Shown here in pieces: positions 37,904 to 49,635 of a stretch of 64,000 bases of DNA. This DNA is from Fructilactobacillus myrtifloralis (lineage in GTDB: Bacteria; Bacillota; Bacilli; Lactobacillales; Lactobacillaceae). Below the pieces are notes generated by a model. The model was not told the origin of the DNA, did not search any database, and worked only from the letters and a program-made list of their open reading frames with translations. Numbering within the stretch: position 1 is the stretch's first letter; each line of letters opens with the position of its first letter. The position numbers and the translations under genes are program-made. The DNA is taken from positions 434,001-498,000 of the forward strand of contig NZ_CP097116.1 in NCBI RefSeq assembly GCF_024029335.1, given 5' to 3'.

Positions 37904-38541
37904 CATTGTTCTCCTTTATCATCCTTTGTTGCTTCATCTGCATCTGCATCCGCAGCCGCTAGTTCATGATGAATTTGTGACATTTCCTCATCGAGTTTAA
38001 ACGCCGTCTCAGAGGCTGCCTGCAGCCGTTGATGTACATCTGGTGGAAAGACATCCGGATGTTTATAGTTGAGTGAATGTTCTAACGTTGCCCAGAAGTT
38101 CATGGCGAGGGTCCGGATCTGAATTTCCACAAGAATCTCACGCTGCCCCGTCACCAGTTGCAACGGGTACCGAAACACGATGTGATAAGAGCGGTACCCA
38201 CTCTCCTTTTCGTTATTAACGTAGTCTCTCTCCGACACAATCTCGACGTCATTGCGACGGCGCAGTAGTTGCACTACCTCATAGACATCGTCTAGAAAGG
38301 GACACATGATTCGTAAGCCACAGAGATCTTCCATATCTTCCGTCAGCCGCTCCGGCGTAATGTTACGCCGTTTCATTTTTTCTTGGATGCTTGCCACCGA
38401 TTTAATCCGACTCGTGACAAATTCAATCGGCGAGTGCTCATCTTGGAGCTGAAACTCCTTCCGAATTCCGCGTAGTTTTACTTTCCATTCTTTTGCGGCT
38501 TGTTGGTAGGGAAACAAGAGTAACTCCCAATTTTGCGACAC
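37903..38541 (-). CDS. relQ: small alarmone synthetase RelQ (GTP pyrophosphokinase)
   Basis: This 212-residue single-domain (p)ppGpp synthetase lacks hydrolase and regulatory domains. Features are IKSVASIQEKMKRR, EDLCGLRIMCPFLDDVY (catalytic Asp/Arg region), ESGYRSYHI (synthetase signature) and EIQIRTLAMNFWATLEHSLNYK. An acidic low-complexity tail follows. Placement before nadK and rluA matches relQ (yjbM) of Bacillus. Confidence 0.95.
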   Translation of the reverse strand: MSQNWELLLFPYQQAAKEWKVKLRGIRKEFQLQDEHSPIEFVTSRIKSVASIQEKMKRRNITPERLTEDMEDLCGLRIMCPFLDDVYEVVQLLRRRNDVEIVSERDYVNNEKESGYRSYHIVFRYPLQLVTGQREILVEIQIRTLAMNFWATLEHSLNYKHPDVFPPDVHQRLQAASETAFKLDEEMSQIHHELAAADADADEATKDDKGEQ

Positions 38542-38638
38542 AAAACCACCTCATTTACAGTTGATACTGTCATGATACCATAACCACCCCGCACGCTTTT
38601 AACTTTCAGAGACAAAATCATTGAATTTTGGGCAAAAT

Positions 38639-38666
38639 TTGGTATTCTTGATAATGCATCTATATT
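38639..38666 (+). promoter_or_regulatory. probable promoter of the YjbH-like gene
   Basis: TTGGTA at 38639-38644 and TATATT at 38661-38666 are 16 bases apart, about 50 bases before the start. It is moderately convincing. Confidence 0.45.
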
Positions 38667-38714
38667 ATAAAGTTTGTCTTAAAAACCTTAAAAATTCAGA
38701 AAGGAGCGTTCGGG

Positions 38715-39272
38715 ATGATTGAAATGTACTTATTTGTTGCGCCAACCTGTCCCAGCTGTCTCACAGCGGAACGGGCAGTTACCAAAGTAGCTGACGGCTT
38801 AACACAGAAAGTCCGCGTCAAGTTCATTCCCTATCTACAACTTGGTGTCATTAACAATTCCGAGCAACAAATTGATTACCAAATAATGTTAGATTACAAA
38901 GCAGCGCTCTTTCAAGGGTGTAAAAAGGGACGGATGTTCCTCCAACACTTACAAACCCAAATCATTAATCAAAATCAGGCTTATTCTGAAGCGTTGGTTA
39001 ACGACGCTGCAAAAGCCACTCACTTGGATTTAGAAATGTTCCAGGAAGACCGCCACTCTGATTTACCGCTATCAGCGTTCAAATCAGACCAAGCCCTCAT
39101 CCGTGAAATGAACGTCCCCAGCCACGATAACTTGGTTATTTTTAACTGCTCTAGCTGTGCCAACGGTTTACTTGTTAAAGATTTAGATTATGATCATTTA
39201 CATAAACTCTGTGACCAGATGGAACAGCAAATGCAACCAGCAACGGATAATCCCAACCTGCGGGTGCTTTAA
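38715..39272 (+). CDS. YjbH/DsbA-like thioredoxin-fold protein
   Basis: This 185-residue cytoplasmic protein (no signal peptide) begins MIEMYLFVAPTCPSCLTAER, a thioredoxin-fold start with CPSC at residues 12-15. A second CxxC (CSSC, 145-148) lies near the C-terminus. It fits the short lactobacillar relatives of YjbH, which delivers Spx to ClpXP in Bacillus and Staphylococcus. The coiA, mecA and relQ-nadK neighbours are the same as around Bacillus yjbH. It could instead be a general redox protein. Confidence 0.75.
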   Translation: MIEMYLFVAPTCPSCLTAERAVTKVADGLTQKVRVKFIPYLQLGVINNSEQQIDYQIMLDYKAALFQGCKKGRMFLQHLQTQIINQNQAYSEALVNDAAKATHLDLEMFQEDRHSDLPLSAFKSDQALIREMNVPSHDNLVIFNCSSCANGLLVKDLDYDHLHKLCDQMEQQMQPATDNPNLRVL

Positions 39273-39298
39273 AAAGACTAGCGTATGCTAGTCTTTTT
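39271..39298. terminator. bidirectional terminator between the YjbH-like gene and coiA
   Basis: AAAAAGACTAGC and its perfect complement surround GTAT. The coiA stop lies inside the stem. Confidence 0.88.
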
Positions 39299-40367
39299 CT
39301 TTTGCCTTAATTGCTCGTTCCTTTTGTTGTTCATTCCCAAACCAGGTTATCGGACGAAGCTGCTTCACCTGCGTTCCCTGCCACCGAATAACTTGCTGGT
39401 GCTGAAGCACGCCAATAAAGGCCAGCACCATGGCTTCAAGGACTGGTCGTGGCGCTTTGACTAGGGGCACCTGCACGGCCCTAGCGAGTTGGTCAACGAC
39501 CACGGTTAGATCAAGAGGGTGTTGTTCTAAGGCTAACACGCACTCGACCCGCCAACTAAGCCACCAATTATAGGTCTGAAACGGGGGCACCCGGCGAGGA
39601 TAATGACATGCGATTGGGCAACCTTGCAGTAAATGATGGGCTTGATAACAACGACTTTGTATGATCAACCAGGGCGACCGCTTCCAGCCTAATTGACGCC
39701 CAATCCAGCGGTTAACCGCACTTAGCGACGGATTATGCCAGGCCACGGCCTGGGATTGTTCCCAAAAAGTGGTCAACGCGTCCCAGGTGGTAAACTGGCG
39801 CTCTTGAAACGTCAATCGTTGGTCAACCCAGCTTAAGTGGTACCGCAACACGAATCGCTGTTCGTGAACTAGCAAGAACACTAAATAATACCCAATTGTC
39901 CGCCGGTAAGCCACAAATTTTAACACACTGGATGCTTCTGGCCGGCGTTGCCAATAAGCACGCCCGAGGATCCATTCAGAATGAATGGCACACTGTCGGT
40001 AGCCTTGCACCCGCTCTGTGAGACGCGTCAGTGAAATCGGACTGCATTGAAATTCCAGGGCGTTGCCGGGTGGCAAGAAAACGTCGGGACGCTGTTTAAT
40101 GGTCGGTAAATACCATTCCAGCACTGCCCTGGTGCGATGACCGCCTTGGTGCCACAAGCAGAGCTTCCCCTGCAGGTGTTCGATTGTCTCTGGGGCTCCC
40201 CCCAGACAAGCTTGCCCTGTCCGATGGGCAAAGTGAGCGATTTTAATCCGCCCCCGCTTTAAAATTACCGGGGTCTGACACCCGGGACAGACATAGTTAG
40301 ATCCGGATGTGGCTTGGGTCGCTAAGACCCGGTGACCATTTTGCAACGCAATTAACACAATCAGCAC
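39288..40367 (-). CDS. coiA: competence protein CoiA
   Basis: CoiA acts in the late stages of natural transformation, influencing recombination of incoming DNA. The 359-residue protein has an N-terminal zinc-ribbon-like part (YVCPGCQTPVILKRG, with HFAH after it) and a central nuclease-like section. The latter includes PDVFL..LEFQCSPISL, the (D/E)xQ pattern of VRR/PD-(D/E)XK relatives. It is downstream of mecA, as in many Firmicutes. The gene is intact, so the organism retains this competence function. Confidence 0.9.
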   Translation of the reverse strand: MLIVLIALQNGHRVLATQATSGSNYVCPGCQTPVILKRGRIKIAHFAHRTGQACLGGAPETIEHLQGKLCLWHQGGHRTRAVLEWYLPTIKQRPDVFLPPGNALEFQCSPISLTRLTERVQGYRQCAIHSEWILGRAYWQRRPEASSVLKFVAYRRTIGYYLVFLLVHEQRFVLRYHLSWVDQRLTFQERQFTTWDALTTFWEQSQAVAWHNPSLSAVNRWIGRQLGWKRSPWLIIQSRCYQAHHLLQGCPIACHYPRRVPPFQTYNWWLSWRVECVLALEQHPLDLTVVVDQLARAVQVPLVKAPRPVLEAMVLAFIGVLQHQQVIRWQGTQVKQLRPITWFGNEQQKERAIKAKEKD

Positions 40368-40387
40368 CCTTAGTTAAGGTACGAAAA

Positions 40388-40411
40388 AAGGAATCCCAGA
40401 ACGGATTCCTT
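40388..40411 (-). terminator. Rho-independent terminator of mecA
   Basis: AAGGAATCC pairs with GGATTCCTT around a six-base loop and is followed by six T on the minus strand. Confidence 0.8.
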
Positions 40412-41105
40412 ACTGAAAATATTTAGTTAAGGTACTAACGGCCTGTTGTTGAATGATGGGCGTTGCCGCTTGCTCCAGCTGATCAGCACCTACAGGACTT
40501 AATTCCCCGAATTCATAAAATAAACTGAGTTGGTCGTCAATTGCATCCAGTTGGACTTTAATCTCATCCCAACTCGGCGCAACGTTGTCCGGCAAAATTT
40601 GATAATGTAGCACTAGGTAATACCGGTCGTCCTGTTTGTACAGGGACGTGGTCACGGTAACCCCATGAATTTGCAGGGGCTGCTTTACCGCCTGAATTCC
40701 ACTAAGCAGGTCTTCGAAACTGGCAAACTCAATCGGAACGACCCGGGTCAAATTGTTCGTGTCAAAAACATCCACAGCAGGATGTTTTTCCTTGAGCTTT
40801 TCAAATTTATCCTTCGATTCATCAGACGCAAAGTTAACGTTTGCTTCCGTCAGTTTGGAAACCAAGCGGTCGTCCTTACTGATGATCATTTCAAACCCAT
40901 TGTGGGCTGGCAATACCTGAAACGAGACTAAATCGTTATTTTGAAATTCATGGTCAACGTCAACTTCTTCAAGGATTTGGTAGAAAAATTGTTCGACCTC
41001 CTCTTGATTGTCCATTAATTCCAGTAAATTAACGTCTCGATCCTTCAGGTCCTGATTAGTTACCCAAACTTTAATCGTATTTTCATTTGTTTTTTCAAAT
41101 TTCAA
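40410..41105 (-). CDS. mecA: adaptor protein MecA
   Basis: MecA targets ComK, Spx and other proteins to ClpC for degradation. The 231-residue length is typical. The N-terminal domain starts MKFEKTNENTIKVWVTNQDL. An acidic linker and a C-terminal ClpC-binding domain follow, the latter with FASFEDLL, YLVLHYQI and LSPVGADQLEQAATPI. It lies next to coiA as in Bacillus. Confidence 0.94.
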   Translation of the reverse strand: MKFEKTNENTIKVWVTNQDLKDRDVNLLELMDNQEEVEQFFYQILEEVDVDHEFQNNDLVSFQVLPAHNGFEMIISKDDRLVSKLTEANVNFASDESKDKFEKLKEKHPAVDVFDTNNLTRVVPIEFASFEDLLSGIQAVKQPLQIHGVTVTTSLYKQDDRYYLVLHYQILPDNVAPSWDEIKVQLDAIDDQLSLFYEFGELSPVGADQLEQAATPIIQQQAVSTLTKYFQ

Positions 41106-41125
41106 AACGATCCCTCTTTACTAAT

Positions 41126-41866
41126 TTAAATATTAATGACTAGACCAGTTTCTGGTAGGTGTACCGGAATTTGATTGTGACTGGCTGCCATGGTCTCCCG
41201 TTGCAAGCGGTCCCGATCTATTGATTGGGGTAAATGACTAATCAACAGATTATGAACCTGCGCATTTAGGGCTAATTTTCCAACTTGGGTGGTGGTCATA
41301 TGCCACATAGTGCCCGTGTGATCGGCAAAAAAATTGGTGTCAGCAATTAATAAATCGGCATCCCGAGCAAAGTCCCCGAGGGCTGGAAAATCCTTTGAAT
41401 CAGCAGTATAAACCAAAACTTTTCCCGTGTCACGTTCTTTGATTCGAACCGCAAAGGCCGGCACTGGATGTTCGGTTCGTAAAAACGTGAGCTCAAATGG
41501 TCCAATCTCATTCTTTTGATCCGGCTGAAAGGCATGCTTTTCGGTGGCCCCAGGCCAATCAAGGGCGGCAAAGGCCGTCTGTTCTAACGAATGACCATAA
41601 ATTGGGAGCAGATCAGTATGATACCGTTCAGAGTGAAGCTGCCAGTCATATTGTAAAACCCCCACGTCAGCAACGTGATCGGCATGGTAATGGGATAGTA
41701 GTACCGCATCAAGTTTTAACGGGTTTAAGACGTCTTCTAACGCCAGTAAGACCCCACTTCCACAATCCAACAACAGGTTAAACTCCCCTGCTTGTAACAA
41801 GTACCCACTCGTTGCCGTGTGGTCAAATGGATAGCCACCATAATAACCTAAAACCGTTAATTTCAT
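41126..41866 (-). CDS. metallo-beta-lactamase-fold hydrolase (YhfI-like)
   Basis: This 246-residue protein has the metal motif HYHADH at about residues 59-64 in LSHYHADHVADVG. Further ligands are in RTEHPVPAFAV and TADSKDF, and a late His is in LLISHLPQS. It resembles tRNase Z-like/YhfI proteins but is shorter than RNase Z and lacks its exosite arm. The substrate is unknown. It lies 20 bases before mecA and may share its transcript. Confidence 0.85.
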   Translation of the reverse strand: MKLTVLGYYGGYPFDHTATSGYLLQAGEFNLLLDCGSGVLLALEDVLNPLKLDAVLLSHYHADHVADVGVLQYDWQLHSERYHTDLLPIYGHSLEQTAFAALDWPGATEKHAFQPDQKNEIGPFELTFLRTEHPVPAFAVRIKERDTGKVLVYTADSKDFPALGDFARDADLLIADTNFFADHTGTMWHMTTTQVGKLALNAQVHNLLISHLPQSIDRDRLQRETMAASHNQIPVHLPETGLVINI

Positions 41867-41954
41867 TATTTCATCCCCACTTAAAATTCTTTTCCCTTTT
41901 AACTTAACCTACTTTATTCTAAACTAAAAGTAATTAAATGATTGGAGGATTATG

Positions 41955-42461
41955 ATGATTTCACAAATTTCTGTTACCTTTGGCTCCCAAGCCATTCTAG
42001 AACAGATCATGCACAAGTACCCCGAACGCAACCTAGCGCTCTTTTCAGCAGCTGGAAACGCCCACGGAATGCAGTTAGTTGATTATTCTGGATTAGATTC
42101 AATCTTTACTTCTCCCGTGGTGTACCGGGTGAATGCCCATGCGGGGACCGATGACTGGACTCATTACATTGACTACATCGAAGTTAACCCAGGAAAGGAT
42201 CAACGTCAGGTGCTCGATGCCCAGATCACTAACTTTATGAGTAACCCAGATACCCCTAAGGGACTGACAGGGGTCTACTACCTCACTGCCGCTGATAACA
42301 GCGATAGCCGAATTCTATTAACCCTGTGGAATGATCACTATGATTGTCTCCAGTGGGAAGATGGCACCCAAAATGCGTTCATTGCATACGATAACTTTAA
42401 AAATGATCCTGGGGCTGATTACCACGAAGTCGGTTACCAACGGTTTCAACCAAAAGCATAA
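41955..42461 (+). CDS. ABM-superfamily protein, HmoB-like
   Basis: This 168-residue protein has a weak N-terminal half. The C-terminal half resembles the antibiotic-biosynthesis-monooxygenase (dimeric alpha/beta-barrel) fold: YIEVNPGKDQRQVLDAQITN and RILLTLWNDHYDCLQWEDG. Two-part proteins of this size include HmoB-type haem-degrading enzymes, but the haem ligands cannot be confirmed here. ATG 41955 is six bases after GGAGG; ATG 41952 is also possible. Confidence 0.6.
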   Translation: MISQISVTFGSQAILEQIMHKYPERNLALFSAAGNAHGMQLVDYSGLDSIFTSPVVYRVNAHAGTDDWTHYIDYIEVNPGKDQRQVLDAQITNFMSNPDTPKGLTGVYYLTAADNSDSRILLTLWNDHYDCLQWEDGTQNAFIAYDNFKNDPGADYHEVGYQRFQPKA

Positions 42462-42496
42462 AAAAAGAGAGATGAATTACTTCATCTCTCTTTTTT
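42461..42496. terminator. bidirectional terminator closing the rRNA/tRNA operon and the ABM gene
   Basis: AAAAAAGAGAGATGAA and its perfect 16-base complement surround TTAC. It ends the plus-strand ABM gene and, on the minus strand, the tRNA array. Confidence 0.9.
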
Positions 42497-42499
42497 GGA

Positions 42500-42574
42500 C
42501 GGTCCGTACGAGACTCGAACTCGTGATCTCCTGCGTGACAGGCAGGCGTCTTAAACCGACTGGACCAACGGACC
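42500..42574 (-). tRNA. tRNA-Asp (anticodon GTC), copy 2 of 2
   Basis: Cloverleaf with acceptor GGTCCGT/ACGGACC, discriminator G, anticodon loop CTGTCAC and T-loop TTCGAGT. It is the last gene of the array and identical to the copy at 43097-43171. CCA is not encoded. Confidence 0.95.
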
Positions 42575-42579
42575 AAAAT

Positions 42580-42652
42580 TGCGGGGGCTGGATTTGAACC
42601 AACGACCTCCGGGTTATGAGCCCGACGAGCTGCCAGACTGCTCTACCCCGCG
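42580..42652 (-). tRNA. tRNA-fMet (initiator, anticodon CAT), copy 2 of 2
   Basis: Starts CGCGGGG with the unpaired C1-A72 initiator feature and the G-C-rich anticodon stem GGGCTCATAACCC. It differs from the other copy by one D-loop base (C here, T there). Confidence 0.94.
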
Positions 42653-42664
42653 ATAATTAAAAAA

Positions 42665-42736
42665 TGACCCGTACGGGATTCGAACCCATGTTACTGCCGT
42701 GAAAGGGCAGTGTCTTAACCACTTGACCAACGGGTC
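42665..42736 (-). tRNA. tRNA-Glu (anticodon TTC)
   Basis: Acceptor GACCCGT/ACGGGTC, anticodon loop CTTTCAC and T-loop TTCGAAT. Confidence 0.94.
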
Positions 42737-42744
42737 ATAAAAAA

Positions 42745-42832
42745 CGGAGAAGGAGAGATTCGAACTCTCGCGCCGCTTACGCGACCTACACCCTTAGCAG
42801 GGGCGCCTCTTCAGCCACTTGAGTACTTCTCC
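42745..42832 (-). tRNA. tRNA-Ser (anticodon GCT)
   Basis: Class II tRNA with a long variable arm, acceptor GGAGAAG/CTTCTCC, discriminator G and anticodon loop CTGCTAA. Confidence 0.94.
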
Positions 42833-42835
42833 ATA

Positions 42836-42910
<75 letters not shown>

Positions 42911-42918
42911 AAAACAAA

Positions 42919-42989
42919 AGCGGGTGACGAGAATCGAACTCGCGACAATAGCTTGGAAGGCTATGGTTTTACCACTAAACTACACCCGC
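42919..42989 (-). tRNA. tRNA-Gly (anticodon TCC)
   Basis: Acceptor GCGGGTG/CACCCGC, discriminator T, anticodon loop CTTCCAA. Confidence 0.94.
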
Positions 42990-43015
42990 ATAACATATTA
43001 AAATAATGAAACAAG

Positions 43016-43088
43016 TGGCGCGGGACAGAATCGAACTGCCGACACACGGAGCTTCAATCCGTTGCTCTACCAACTGAGCTACCGAGCC
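43016..43088 (-). tRNA. tRNA-Phe (anticodon GAA), acceptor mismatch
   Basis: Anticodon loop TTGAAGC. The 5' acceptor strand GGCTCGG faces CCGCGCC, leaving a T4-C69 mismatch in an otherwise normal cloverleaf. Confidence 0.92.
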
Positions 43089-43096
43089 ATGGTAAG

Positions 43097-43171
43097 CGGT
43101 CCGTACGAGACTCGAACTCGTGATCTCCTGCGTGACAGGCAGGCGTCTTAAACCGACTGGACCAACGGACC
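43097..43171 (-). tRNA. tRNA-Asp (anticodon GTC), copy 1 of 2
   Basis: Identical to 42500-42574 and part of a 164-bp duplication with the adjacent initiator tRNA. Confidence 0.95.
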
Positions 43172-43176
43172 AAAAT

Positions 43177-43249
<73 letters not shown>

Positions 43250-43259
43250 ATAATTAAAA

Positions 43260-43349
43260 AGGAGGATGAGAGATTCGAACTCTCGCGCGATTTGACTCGC
43301 CTGACGGTTTTCAAGACCGTTCCCTTCAGCCAGACTTGGGTAATCCTCC
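43260..43349 (-). tRNA. tRNA-Ser (anticodon TGA)
   Basis: Class II tRNA with a long variable arm, acceptor GGAGGAT/ATCCTCC and anticodon loop CTTGAAA. The discriminator position reads T rather than the usual G. Confidence 0.92.
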
Positions 43350-43408
43350 ATCAAACAAAAACAATTATAACACATGAAAAATACGGCCGTCAAGTTAATC
43401 TTGACCAA

Positions 43409-43483
43409 TGGATCTTGTAGGACTCGAACCTACGACCGGACGGTTATGAGCCGTCTGCTCTAAACCAACTGAGCTAAAGATCC
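43409..43483 (-). tRNA. tRNA-Ile2 (anticodon CAT, expected lysidine-modified)
   Basis: Anticodon loop CTCATAA, but the body (GGATCTTTAGCTCAG and ACGGCTCATAACCGT) matches the minor tRNA-Ile of Bacilli rather than a Met tRNA. TilS would convert C34 to lysidine to read AUA. Confidence 0.82.
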
Positions 43484-43492
43484 AAGACCTAA

Positions 43493-43566
43493 TCGCGGCG
43501 GAGGGAATCGAACCCCCGACCTCTCGGGTATGAACCGAACGCTCTAGCCAGCTGAGCTACACCGCG
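43493..43566 (-). tRNA. tRNA-Met (elongator, anticodon CAT)
   Basis: Acceptor CGCGGTG/CGCCGCG with one T-G pair and anticodon stem-loop TCGGTTCATACCCGA typical of elongator Met. Confidence 0.9.
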
Positions 43567-43610
43567 ATTGATAGGTAATCATTACCTAAAATAGATATTA
43601 AAATATCTAA

Positions 43611-43684
43611 TCGGGAAGACAGGATTCGAACCTGCGACCCCCTGGTCCCAAACCAGGTGCTCTACCAAGCTGAGCTACTTCCCG
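43611..43684 (-). tRNA. tRNA-Pro (anticodon TGG)
   Basis: Acceptor CGGGAAG/CTTCCCG and anticodon loop TTTGGGA. Confidence 0.95.
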
Positions 43685-43689
43685 AAAAA

Positions 43690-43763
43690 TGCACCTAGCA
43701 GGAGTCGAACCTGCAACCTTCTGATTCGTAGTCAGACACTCTATCCAATTGCGCTATAGGTGC
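43690..43763 (-). tRNA. tRNA-Arg (anticodon ACG)
   Basis: Acceptor GCACCTA/TAGGTGC and anticodon loop CTACGAA; A34 is expected to be inosine. Confidence 0.95.
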
Positions 43764-43768
43764 ATAAA

Positions 43769-43854
43769 TGCCGAGGACCGGGATCGAACCGGTACGGTCA
43801 TTACTGACCGCAGGATTTTAAGTCCTGTGCGTCTGCCAATTCCGCCACCCCGGC
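43769..43854 (-). tRNA. tRNA-Leu (anticodon TAA)
   Basis: Class II tRNA with a long variable arm, acceptor GCCGGGG/CCTCGGC (one G-T pair) and anticodon loop CTTAAAA. Confidence 0.95.
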
Positions 43855-43868
43855 AAAAGGTGGTACAA

Positions 43869-43940
43869 AGCGGAAGACGGGATTCGAACCCGCGACCTCC
43901 ACCATGGCAAGGTGGCGTTCTACCACTGAACTACTTCCGC
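43869..43940 (-). tRNA. tRNA-Gly (anticodon GCC)
   Basis: Acceptor GCGGAAG/CTTCCGC, discriminator T and anticodon loop TTGCCAT. Confidence 0.95.
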
Positions 43941-43944
43941 ATAA

Positions 43945-44017
43945 TGCCGACTAGAGGATTCGAACCTCCGACCCCCTGTTTACAAGACAGGTGCTCTGCC
44001 AACTGAGCTAAGTCGGC
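43945..44017 (-). tRNA. tRNA-Thr (anticodon TGT)
   Basis: Acceptor GCCGACT/AGTCGGC and anticodon loop CTTGTAA. Confidence 0.95.
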
Positions 44018-44039
44018 ATATGCATAACTATTAAAATAA

Positions 44040-44112
44040 TGAGCCGTGGCAGGTTCGAACTGCCGACCCTCTGATTAAAAGTCAGATGCTCTACCGACTG
44101 AGCTAACGGCTC
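44040..44112 (-). tRNA. tRNA-Lys (anticodon TTT)
   Basis: Acceptor GAGCCGT/ACGGCTC and anticodon loop CTTTTAA. It is a substrate of the MnmA encoded in this window. Confidence 0.95.
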
Positions 44113-44116
44113 AATA

Positions 44117-44189
44117 TGGAAGATACAGGGATCGAACCTGTGACCTCCTGCTTGTAAGGCAGATGCTCTCCCAGCTGAGCTAATCTTCC
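44117..44189 (-). tRNA. tRNA-Val (anticodon TAC)
   Basis: Acceptor GGAAGAT/ATCTTCC and anticodon TAC. It is the first tRNA after 5S rRNA. Confidence 0.95.
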
Positions 44190-44194
44190 AAAAC

Positions 44195-44311
44195 GCGTGG
44201 CAACGTCCTATCCTCGCAGGGGGCGATCCCCCAACTACTTTTGGCGTGCTAAAGCTTAACTTCTGTGTTCGGCATGGGAACAGGTGTATCCTTTAGGCTA
44301 TCGCCACCACA
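44195..44311 (-). rRNA. rrf: 5S ribosomal RNA
   Basis: On the minus strand it begins near GTGGTGGCGATAGCC, contains CCATGCCGAACACAGAAGTT and ends near GTTGCCAC. Ends are estimated to a few bases. Confidence 0.93.
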
Positions 44312-44382
44312 CTTCTGAGTGAACTTCGTTCCCTCAAAACTAGCTAATATTATTTTCTGCTGAGTCACCATTGCTCTTCCTT

Positions 44383-47297
<2,915 letters not shown>

Positions 47298-47419
47298 ATA
47301 ATCCTGCGGATTATAAATCATTGAGTTTAGCGATCAAACTATTAAAAAACTCAAATTACACAATGGTTGTTCTCGGTTGAAATTATATTAACAATATAAT
47401 TCTTACAGAAAATAATATT

Positions 47420-47445
47420 ATCTAGTTTTCAAAGAACCAAGCGGT
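47420..47445 (-). promoter_or_regulatory. boxA-like antitermination element before 23S
   Basis: GGTTCTTTGAAAACTAGATAAT on the minus strand resembles rrn boxA leaders. The same core, TTCTTTGAAAACT, precedes 16S at about 49425-49440. Confidence 0.45.
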
Positions 47446-47462
47446 ACTAAAGCTAGTACCAA

Positions 47463-47535
47463 TGGAGAATAGCGGGATCGAACCGCTGACCTCCTGCTTG
47501 CAAAGCAGGTGCTCTCCCAGCTGAGCTAATTCCCC
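47463..47535 (-). tRNA. tRNA-Ala (anticodon TGC), rRNA spacer
   Basis: Acceptor GGGGAAT/ATTCTCC with one G-T pair and anticodon loop TTTGCAA, in the 16S-23S spacer. Confidence 0.95.
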
Positions 47536-47570
47536 AAAAGGTTAAATTGTAATGCCGAACCCGTCGGCGA

Positions 47571-47645
<75 letters not shown>

Positions 47646-47722
47646 AAAAAGCGCGGATATCATGTGAGAGTAATCCTCTCAAAACTAAACAAGACTTTGA
47701 TCGGTGTAAGGTTCCGTATTAT

Positions 47723-49305
<1,583 letters not shown>

Positions 49306-49599
49306 AATGAGAACTTTACTAGCTCTACTTGATTTGTTTCTTAAAGCGAATTGACTTCGCAATTGTTTAATTTTTAAACTTCCGTCTAAAAATTCCTTAC
49401 ACTTTTGTAATCAAAATCTTGTTCAGTTTTCAAAGAACTACTCAGTTATCAATCACTTGACAACTTTATTATCATACGACGATTAAGTTTAAAAGTCAAC
49501 TGTTTTTTTCGATCCGTTTGGAACTAACAGGTGACCGCCCTTAACGACATGAATAATCATATCAACTTCCCTCAGGTTCGTCAATACTTTTTCAATAAA
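49306..49599. other. rRNA leader and promoter region, no gene
   Basis: About 290 bases between 16S and the ltaS terminator. It holds the rrn promoter, a boxA-like sequence (about 49425-49440) and AT-rich leader with short inverted repeats such as GCGAAGTCAATTCGC, probably for 16S processing. I see no coding region. Confidence 0.75.
49471..49499 (-). promoter_or_regulatory. rRNA operon promoter
   Basis: On the minus strand TTGACT (49494-49499) and TATGAT (49471-49476) are separated by exactly 17 bases, with AT-rich sequence around them. This fits a strong sigma-A rrn promoter. Confidence 0.85.
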
Positions 49600-49627
49600 A
49601 AAAGACCTGCCGGTTAAAGCAGGTCTT
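49600..49627 (-). terminator. Rho-independent terminator of the ltaS operon
   Basis: AAGACCTGC pairs with GCAGGTCTT around an eight-base loop and is followed by seven T on the minus strand. Confidence 0.87.
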
Positions 49628-49635
49628 AAAACTAA

